Part shown: positions 43,866-49,899 of the stretch, piece by piece
Layout: the number at the start of each line of letters is the position of its first letter
How positions within the stretch are numbered: the first letter of the stretch is position 1
DNA from: Prado023 sp049688595
GTDB taxonomy: Bacteria; Actinomycetota; Actinomycetes; S36-B12; CAIYMF01
Direction: 5' to 3'
Assembly: GCA_049688595.1 (NCBI GenBank)
Contig: JBAVLA010000253.1
Coordinates: forward strand, 1-49,899
DNA length: 49,899 nucleotides
The notes under the pieces: generated by a model
What the model was told of the DNA's origin: nothing
Seen by the model: only the letters and a program-made list of their open reading frames with translations
Database searches by the model: none
Program-made: the position numbers and the translations under genes

Positions 43866-44437
43866 CGCGCATGCTGCCGGACCGCGGCGGACAGGGCTGC
43901 GGCGAACTCCAGGGTCCGGGCGACGGAGTCGGCCCCATCCCCTGCCTCCGACACGCGAACCGAGAAGTCGTCGTTGGAGACCGTTCCCGTGTAGCCGTGG
44001 TCGGCGACGCACTCGGGGTCCCCGCAGGTGGCCGGCTCGAGGTCGACTCGGGACACCGCCCCCCAGCCGATGGTGAGCATGACCTCGCGGACCGGCGATC
44101 CGGGCTGGTGCAGCGCCGGGTTGCCGACGATCCGGTTGACCACGACGGACTTCACGTCGGCCAGTCGGACGGCTTCGGAGTTGGCCGATGCGTAGGGCAC
44201 CGGGCAGGTCTCATCGGCCGGGAAGTCGTCGATGTGCAGGACCAGCAGCCTGGACCTGGTCAGCAGGAGCAGCGAGATGTGCCGGCGCAGTTCCTCGCGG
44301 TCGAAGGTCGCCTCGTGCTGGATCACGTAGCTGATTGGATCCTCACCCGCCAGGGCGGTGGCCATGCTGTCGGCCACGAGCTCCGGGTAGTAGCCCGAGG
44401 AGGCGATCTCGGAACGCAACTGGGAGTTTGGGTTCAC
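43862..44437 (-). CDS. DUF5998 family protein
   Basis: 191 residues from GTG at 44435-44437. It has LRSEIASSGYYPELVADSM, VIQHEATFDREELRRHISLL, and a beta-rich domain with LLVLHIDDFPADE and an ATCGDPECVADHGYTG segment with two cysteines. The C-terminus has NDDFSVRVSEAGDGADSV. A conserved actinobacterial family without assigned function. It forms an operon with the downstream phosphatase-like gene and follows the GNAT/acyl-CoA-synthetase gene by 21 bases. Confidence 0.88.
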   Translation of the reverse strand: MNPNSQLRSEIASSGYYPELVADSMATALAGEDPISYVIQHEATFDREELRRHISLLLLTRSRLLVLHIDDFPADETCPVPYASANSEAVRLADVKSVVVNRIVGNPALHQPGSPVREVMLTIGWGAVSRVDLEPATCGDPECVADHGYTGTVSNDDFSVRVSEAGDGADSVARTLEFAAALSAAVRQHAR

Positions 44438-44458
44438 CGAACCATCCTCGCACGAGGA

Positions 44459-47209
44459 TCAGGCATCGAGCAGCCGCCGCACGTCCAGCCCGACACGCTG
44501 CCACTGCACCCGCACCCGCGCGGTCGCGCCCAGGACCACGGCGCCCCGCTCGGAGACGACGATCGGGTTGAGGTCGACCGACGCCACAGCCGGCAGCTCG
44601 TCGACCAGGAGGCCCAGCCGGGCGATGATCCCGCACAGCGCCTCGGTGTCCACGGGGTCGGAGCCCCGGTAGCCGCGCAGGAGCGGCGCAGCCTTGGGCG
44701 TGGCGACCAGCCGCCGGGCCTCGGACAGGCTCAACGGCGGGATCCGGTAGGCGTGGTCACCGAGCAGCTCGGAGGCCACTCCGCCCACGCCGAACCGGAC
44801 CACCGGGCCGAAGAGCGCGTCGTCGACGGCGCCCACGATCGTGGCGACCCCCGGGGGCGCCATCGTCTGGACGACCAGCCGCCGGCCGGCCTCCTGGTCG
44901 AGCTGGGAGACCATGGACAGGTACGCCGTCCGCAGCGCCCGCTCCGACTCCAGGTTCAACCGAACGCTGCCCAGGTCCACCCGGTGCGCCAGCCAGGGTG
45001 CCGTGGTCTTGAGCACGACCGGGTACCCCAGCTGCGCAGCCGCGGCCACGGCCTCCTCCTCGGACCGGACCGGCAGCGTCGGCCACACCCGGATCCCATA
45101 GCAGAGGAGCAGCTCCTGGACCTGCTCGGCAGTCAGCTCCACGCCCGGACCGGGCGGTTCGGCAGCCCCCGGGAACTCGCCGTCGTCCAGCAGCAGCCCG
45201 GTTGCCTCGTCCATGGCCTCGCGCAGCCACCGCTCGACCAGCCCACGCGCACGCTCGGGGTCCACATCCGGGAACACGGGCACGTCCGCGCTCTCCGAGT
45301 CCCGCCAGCGGGCGTAGCCGCGCACCAGGGCAAGGGCGTGCACGGCGTCCTCGACGTTCGAGAACGTCGGTACCGAGCCGTGCTCCGGCCGCCCGTCGGG
45401 CCCACGCACTGGCAGCAGGCCGCTGCCCGCCGGGATCAGGCCGGTGCCGTCGGCGGCCGGCATCACGGCCACCAACGGCTTGGTCGCCCCGACGCTGACC
45501 TCGGTGATCGCCCCGTGCACGTTGGTCTGCTCGGCGCCCACGCTCGGGATGTGCACGAAGACGACCGCGTCACAGCCCGGGTGCTGGCAGGCCTCGCGCA
45601 GCGCGACCCGGATCTCCTCGGCACTGGCCGACTGGGCCAGGGTCGGGTGCCCGGTCGACACGGTCAGTCGGGCGGCCTGCACGGCGTCGGCGGCCAGGAA
45701 CTCGAGGGCCGCCGAAGTCCCCAGCACGGCCACGCGGTCGCCGCGCGGCAGCGGCTGGTAGGCCAGGATGGCGGCCACGTCGAACAGCTCCCCGAGCGAG
45801 GACGTCTGCACCACCCCGCTCTGCTCGAACACGGCGTCGACAGCCTTCGACGGCAGCGAAGTGCGCCGCACGTTGTGCCCGAGCGGCAGCGCCTGGGAGT
45901 AGCGGCCGCTTCGCACGGCGACGACCGGCTTGTCCCGGCTCAGGCGCCTGGTGATCCGGGTGAACTTGCGCGGGTTTCCGATGCTCTCCAGGTACAGCAG
46001 GATCAGGCTCGTCGCGGGGTCGGCCTCCCAGTACTGGAGCAGGTCGTTGGCCGACACGTCCGCGCGGTTGCCCGCCGAGACGAAGCTGCTCAGGCCCAGC
46101 CCCCGCCGGGCGACGGTCTCCAGGATCGTCACGCCGAGGGCGCCGGACTGGCAGAACAGCCCCACCCTGCCCCGACGCGGCACCATCGGGGACAGCGACG
46201 CGTTCAGGCTGGCGCGCGGGTCGGTGTTGATGATGCCCAGGCAGTTGGGGCCCACGACCCGCATGCCGAACTCACGGGCGGTGAGCACGAGCAGGCGCTG
46301 CCGGGCGCGGCCCTCTTCCGTGGCGGTGTCGGCGAACCCGGACGAGACGACCACGAGCCCGCTGACCCCGGCCGCCGCGCACTCGGCCACGACGCCGAGC
46401 ACGCTCTCGGCGGGCACGGCGACCACGGCGAGGTCCACCGGCTGCGGAATGTCGGTGATGTGCGGGTAGGCCGGCACGTCCAGGATGGACTTCGCCTCCG
46501 GATGGATCGCGTACAGGGGTCCCGGTGACCCGTAGTCCTTCAGGTGGCGCAGCAGCTCGTGGCCGATCCGGCCCGGGGTCCGGGAGGCCCCGATGACGGC
46601 GACTCCGATCGGGTTGAGCAGCCGCTCCACCGAGCGGGCCTCGCTGCGGTGCTCGCGGACGGCGCGGACGTCGAGGACCTTCTCCGTGGGCTCGAGGTCC
46701 AGGGTGACGTGGAACACCCCGTCCTCCATCCGCTGGCTCACCGCGTACCCGGCCTCGCGGAAGGTCGCCAGCATCCGCCGGTTGTTGGGCAGGACCTCGG
46801 CTACGAACCGCCGCAGCCCGCGCTCCCACGCCGCAGAGGCCAGGTGCTCGAGCAGGACGGCGCCCAGGCCGCGACCCTGGTGGTCGTCGCGGACCACGAA
46901 GGCGACCTCGGCGTCCCGGGAGTCCTGTCGGTCGAACCGGGCGACCGCGATCAGCTCGCCGCCCTCAGTGGCCACCAGGGCCACGCGGTCCTCGTAGTCG
47001 ACGTTCACGAACCGCTTGATGTCCCGGTCGGTCAGGTGGGGGTACGGCGTGAAGTACCGGAAGTAGATCGTCTCGGCGGACAGCCGGGTATGGAAGTCCA
47101 CCAGCAGATCGGCGTCCTGCGGCGTTATCGGGCGCACGTGGCAGGTCCGGCCGTCCCGCAGGACCACGTCGGCCTCCCAGTGCGTTGGGTACGCGAGCGG
47201 CACGCACAC
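44459..47209 (-). CDS. GNAT acetyltransferase fused to NDP-forming acyl-CoA synthetase domains
   Basis: 916 residues. The N-terminal GNAT domain (about 1-180) has VRPITPQDADLLVDFHTRLS, SAETIYFRYFTPYPHL and the acetyl-CoA loop HQGRGLGAVLL. The CoA-binding and ligase-like domains follow: VAVIGASRTPGRIGHELLRH, GPNCLGIINTDP, FCQSGALGVTILE. A C-terminal ATP-grasp region has GYPVVLKTTAPWLAHR and FGVGGVASELLGD. This is the Pat/PatZ-type protein lysine acetyltransferase architecture, with GNAT first as usual in actinobacteria. The catalytic-His motif SHTG of active synthetases reads GHNV here. The start is GTG at 47207-47209, or GTG two codons later. Confidence 0.92.
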   Translation of the reverse strand: MCVPLAYPTHWEADVVLRDGRTCHVRPITPQDADLLVDFHTRLSAETIYFRYFTPYPHLTDRDIKRFVNVDYEDRVALVATEGGELIAVARFDRQDSRDAEVAFVVRDDHQGRGLGAVLLEHLASAAWERGLRRFVAEVLPNNRRMLATFREAGYAVSQRMEDGVFHVTLDLEPTEKVLDVRAVREHRSEARSVERLLNPIGVAVIGASRTPGRIGHELLRHLKDYGSPGPLYAIHPEAKSILDVPAYPHITDIPQPVDLAVVAVPAESVLGVVAECAAAGVSGLVVVSSGFADTATEEGRARQRLLVLTAREFGMRVVGPNCLGIINTDPRASLNASLSPMVPRRGRVGLFCQSGALGVTILETVARRGLGLSSFVSAGNRADVSANDLLQYWEADPATSLILLYLESIGNPRKFTRITRRLSRDKPVVAVRSGRYSQALPLGHNVRRTSLPSKAVDAVFEQSGVVQTSSLGELFDVAAILAYQPLPRGDRVAVLGTSAALEFLAADAVQAARLTVSTGHPTLAQSASAEEIRVALREACQHPGCDAVVFVHIPSVGAEQTNVHGAITEVSVGATKPLVAVMPAADGTGLIPAGSGLLPVRGPDGRPEHGSVPTFSNVEDAVHALALVRGYARWRDSESADVPVFPDVDPERARGLVERWLREAMDEATGLLLDDGEFPGAAEPPGPGVELTAEQVQELLLCYGIRVWPTLPVRSEEEAVAAAAQLGYPVVLKTTAPWLAHRVDLGSVRLNLESERALRTAYLSMVSQLDQEAGRRLVVQTMAPPGVATIVGAVDDALFGPVVRFGVGGVASELLGDHAYRIPPLSLSEARRLVATPKAAPLLRGYRGSDPVDTEALCGIIARLGLLVDELPAVASVDLNPIVVSERGAVVLGATARVRVQWQRVGLDVRRLLDA

Positions 47210-47324
47210 AGCCTAGGTGCCGTTCGGCGACAGGTCGACCCGATCCGGTCGGGCGTCGGGGACAATGGCCCAGACCTCATGGCCGGTCAGCAGCCGCCCC
47301 GAACGTCAACCACCGAGGAGCACC

Positions 47325-49796
47325 ATGGCCCGTCGCACGCCGCCCCCGGAGCCCGTCGCCGACCAGATAGTCGACATCGACGTCACCGCGGAGATGCAGG
47401 CGTCGTTCCTGGAGTACGCCTACTCGGTCATCTACTCCAGGGCGCTGCCCGACGCAAGGGACGGCCTGAAACCAGTGCAGCGCCGGATCCTGTACACGAT
47501 GAACGAGATGGGCCTGCGACCCGACCGGGGCCATGTCAAGAGCGCGCGCGTGGTCGGCGAGGTCATGGGCAAGCTCCACCCGCACGGCGACGCCGCGATC
47601 TATGACGCCCTGGTCCGGATGGCCCAGCCCTTCTCCCTGCGGATGCCGCTCGTGGACGGCCACGGCAACTTCGGCTCGTTGGACGACGGGCCGGCGGCCT
47701 ACCGGTACACCGAGTGCCGCATGGACGAGGCCGCCCTGCCGATGGTGGCTGGCCTCGACGAGGAGGTCGTCGACTTCGCCCCGAACTACGACGGCCGCGA
47801 GCTCGAGCCCGTGGTCCTGCCGGCGGCCTACCCCAACCTCCTGGTCAACGGCGCCTCCGGGATCGCCGTGGGGATGGCCACGAACATGGCCCCGCACAAC
47901 CTCGGCGAGGTGGTGGCCGCGGCCAGGCACCTGCTGGCGCATCCGGAGGCCACTACGGAGGACCTCATGCGGTTCGTCCCGGGGCCGGACCTGCCAAGCG
48001 GGGGGCGGATCGTCGGGCTGGACGGCGTGCGGGACGCCTACCAGACGGGTCGCGGCACCTTCCGGATGCGGGCGACGGCCAACGTCGAGCAGATCACCCC
48101 CCGACGCGCGGGCCTGGTCGTCACCGAGCTGCCGTGGAACGTCGGCCCGGAGAAGGTGATCGAACGGATCCGCGAGCTGCACAACGCCAAGAAGATCGCC
48201 GGCATCGCAGGGGTGATCGACCTCACCGACGGCAACAAGGGCCTCCAGCTCCTGATCGAGCTCAAGAGCGGCTTCGTCCCAGAGGCCGTCCTCGAGCAGC
48301 TGTACCGGCTGACGCCCCTGGAGGAGTCGTTCGGGATCAACAACGTGACCCTTGTCGGCGGCCAGCCGCAGACCCTGGGCCTCAAGGCGCTGCTCGAGGT
48401 GTACCTGGCCCATCGGCTCGAGGTCGTCCGGAGGCGCAGCCAGTTCCGACGCAAGCGGGCCGCCGACCGGCTGCACCTGGTGGAGGGGCTGCTGGTCGCG
48501 ATCCTCGACATCGACGAGGTGATCGCGGTCATCAGGTCCAGCGAGGACACCGCCGAGGCGCGGGGGCGGCTGATGGGCGTCTTCGACCTGTCCGAGGTCC
48601 AGGCCAACTACATCCTCGACATGCCCCTGCGGCGGCTGACGAAGTACAGCCGGATCGAGCTGGAGGCCGAGCGGGACGAGCTCAATCGAACGATCGCCGA
48701 GCTCGAGCGCCTGCTCACCGACGAGTCGGCGCTGCGCGACCTCGTGTCGGCAGAGCTGGCCGATGTGGCCGCCGCCCACGGCACCCCCCGTCGGACCGTC
48801 CTTCTGGAGGGTCCGACGCCGACAGCTCGGGCGGCGGCCGCCGCCGCACCCGTCCTGGAGCTGGCCGACGAGCCGTGCGAGGTGCTGCTGAGCAGCACCG
48901 GCCTGATGGCCCGCCGCGCCCTGCGCGGGGATGCCGACCAGGACTCGGAGGCGACTGGGGGCTCGCCTCGGCCGCTCCTGCGCGGCAAGCACGACGTGGT
49001 CGTTGCCCGGGCCGGGGCAACTGTGCGCGGCTACGTGGGGGTCGTCACGTCCGCTGGACGGGCCCTGCGCGTGCACGTCCTGGAACTGCCCGGGCTGCCC
49101 GGGACAGCCGGGCCGGTGAGCCTCGCCGGCGGAACTCCCCTCGGGGCCTTCGCGACCCTCGACCCGCGTGAGCACGCCGTCGGGCTGGCGAGCCTCCTGC
49201 CTGATGCTCCTCCGCTGGCGTTGGCCACCGCGGCGGGCACGATCAAGCGGCTCGCCGTCGAACCGGCGCCCAATCGGGACGCCTGGGAGGTCATCCGGCT
49301 CGCCGACGGCGACGCAGTCATCGGTGCCCTCGCATCGGGCGAGGAGGACGAACTCGTCCTGCTGTCCACCGATGCCCAGCTGCTGCGGTTCCCCGCTTCC
49401 TCCGTGCGACCCCAGGGCCGGGCGGCGGGGGGCATGGCCGGCATCAAGCTCGCGCCGGGCGCCCGCGTGATCGCGCTGGGGGCATGGCCACCGGGAAGCG
49501 CGGGAGTCGTGGTCACCCTGGCCTCGGACTCGGCCGCCCTGCAGGACACGGGCGGCTCCCTGAAGGTGACCTCCGCCGACGTGTTCCCCGGCAAGGGCCG
49601 GGCCACGAGCGGGGTGCGGGCCCATCGGTTCCTCAAGGGCGAGGACGCCTTGCGGCAGGGCTGGATCACCACGTGGCCGGCGGTGGCCGCGACCTCCGAC
49701 GGGAAGCCCGTGGACCTGCCCGAGCCCGACCGGCGTCGCGACGGTTCCGGGACACCCCACCTGGGCTCCCTGGACGCGGTGGCCGCCCGGACATGA
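47325..49796 (+). CDS. parC: Type II topoisomerase subunit A (topoisomerase IV ParC-like)
   Basis: Cuts and rejoins double-stranded DNA with its ParE/GyrB partner, 823 residues. The ATG at 47325 has a GAGGAG site. The breakage domain starts at about residue 25 (ASFLEYAYSVIYSRALPDAR). The quinolone region is HPHGDAAIYDALVRMAQPFS, with Ala90 and Asp94, and the catalytic tyrosine is Tyr128 (YRYTE). The coiled-coil gate follows about 370-510, and the C-terminal beta-pinwheel (about 515-790) lacks a clear GyrA box (QRRGGKG), which favours topoisomerase IV over gyrase. The second A-type subunit in this neighbourhood is also the ParC copy in Streptomyces. Confidence 0.9.
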   Translation: MARRTPPPEPVADQIVDIDVTAEMQASFLEYAYSVIYSRALPDARDGLKPVQRRILYTMNEMGLRPDRGHVKSARVVGEVMGKLHPHGDAAIYDALVRMAQPFSLRMPLVDGHGNFGSLDDGPAAYRYTECRMDEAALPMVAGLDEEVVDFAPNYDGRELEPVVLPAAYPNLLVNGASGIAVGMATNMAPHNLGEVVAAARHLLAHPEATTEDLMRFVPGPDLPSGGRIVGLDGVRDAYQTGRGTFRMRATANVEQITPRRAGLVVTELPWNVGPEKVIERIRELHNAKKIAGIAGVIDLTDGNKGLQLLIELKSGFVPEAVLEQLYRLTPLEESFGINNVTLVGGQPQTLGLKALLEVYLAHRLEVVRRRSQFRRKRAADRLHLVEGLLVAILDIDEVIAVIRSSEDTAEARGRLMGVFDLSEVQANYILDMPLRRLTKYSRIELEAERDELNRTIAELERLLTDESALRDLVSAELADVAAAHGTPRRTVLLEGPTPTARAAAAAAPVLELADEPCEVLLSSTGLMARRALRGDADQDSEATGGSPRPLLRGKHDVVVARAGATVRGYVGVVTSAGRALRVHVLELPGLPGTAGPVSLAGGTPLGAFATLDPREHAVGLASLLPDAPPLALATAAGTIKRLAVEPAPNRDAWEVIRLADGDAVIGALASGEEDELVLLSTDAQLLRFPASSVRPQGRAAGGMAGIKLAPGARVIALGAWPPGSAGVVVTLASDSAALQDTGGSLKVTSADVFPGKGRATSGVRAHRFLKGEDALRQGWITTWPAVAATSDGKPVDLPEPDRRRDGSGTPHLGSLDAVAART

Positions 49797-49899
49797 CGCG
49801 CTGCAGCGCGGACTCAGCGGACGCCGACGAGCCCATGCCCGGCAGCGCACCGCGGGCGGACGTGTGGGTGGCCGTCGAGCACCCGGCCCGGTGGGGTGA
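49793..49899 (+). CDS. Sucrase/ferredoxin-like family protein (N-terminus only)
   Basis: ATG at 49793 overlaps the parC stop by 4 bases. The 35 visible residues read MTRCSADSADADEPMPGSAP, then RADVWVAVEHPARWG, and the frame is open to the window end. The CS-x-GEPM-GSAP-like start and LVEHPGPWG-like end are typical of the sucrase/ferredoxin-like family (thioredoxin-fold [2Fe-2S] proteins). Too short for firm assignment. Confidence 0.65.
   Translation, partial: MTRCSADSADADEPMPGSAPRADVWVAVEHPARWG

Noticed and set aside
43871..46528. 885-codon plus-strand ORF opposite the GNAT/synthetase gene
   Set aside because: Rich in His/Gln/Arg with no recognisable domain; antisense to a gene with clear motifs.
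47277..49850. 857-codon minus-strand ORF opposite parC
   Set aside because: No domain signal; the plus strand encodes an intact topoisomerase subunit.

Overview
The window is very GC-rich and almost fully coding. Its gene order marks it as a chromosomal stretch of an Actinomycetota bacterium. Two blocks match arrangements I know from Mycobacterium tuberculosis and Streptomyces. The first is mnmA / cysteine desulfurase / etfA / etfB facing a Rv3032-like glycosyltransferase (positions 1-5117). The second runs from an RNA m5U methyltransferase through an APC permease, two TrkA proteins, DUF3159, an OB-fold protein, DUF3710, dut, DUF3093, DUF4193, suhB, sepH, an alkaline-phosphatase-like protein, DUF5998 and a GNAT/acyl-CoA-synthetase fusion to parC (30557-49796). 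I see no rRNA or tRNA gene, insertion sequence, phage gene or CRISPR array. The mnmA gene is cut by the left edge and a sucrase/ferredoxin-like gene by the right edge.

Layout. 1-3648 (minus): tRNA thiolation genes and the electron transfer flavoprotein pair. 3858-9430 (plus): a glucan glycosyltransferase, a CPBP membrane protease and a 2-oxoacid dehydrogenase E1alpha-E1beta-E2 operon without E3. 9461-13608 (minus): SbcC and SbcD. 13716-16071: a PQQ-type sugar dehydrogenase lipoprotein divergent from Ku. 16109-19749 is the most accessory-looking part: an SPFH protein with a small three-helix membrane protein, a 44-residue four-cysteine protein coupled to a GNAT and preceded by a CsoR-type operator, a SHOCT membrane protein, and a regulator with an AlpA-like plus a TetR DNA-binding domain. 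19801-27461: a large Orn/Lys/Arg decarboxylase, a secreted protein, a divergent-type proton-pumping pyrophosphatase with a lipobox, a coupled glycosyltransferase and a 65-residue protein. 27706-30486: aconitase under a perfect 18-bp palindrome. 30557-49899: the conserved actinobacterial block.

How the genes work together. Cysteine desulfurase supplies sulfur to MnmA. EtfAB carries electrons from flavin dehydrogenases such as acyl-CoA dehydrogenases, and a 34-bp inverted repeat in its promoter region suggests a dimeric repressor. The E1-E2 operon and aconitase are central carbon metabolism. The APC permease looks like a KimA-type potassium importer and sits 44 bp from two RCK proteins, making a likely potassium module. 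SbcCD and Ku are DNA repair, SepH is cell division and ParC is topology.

At least eight genes have a TANNNT-like -10 hexamer 6-9 bases before the start codon, as expected for leaderless mRNAs. The best candidates for something new are the small-cysteine-protein/GNAT pair under the CsoR-like operator, the AlpA-TetR regulator, the SPFH/three-helix operon and the lipobox-bearing pyrophosphatase. All functional statements rest on reading motifs and remembered families; no database search was run.
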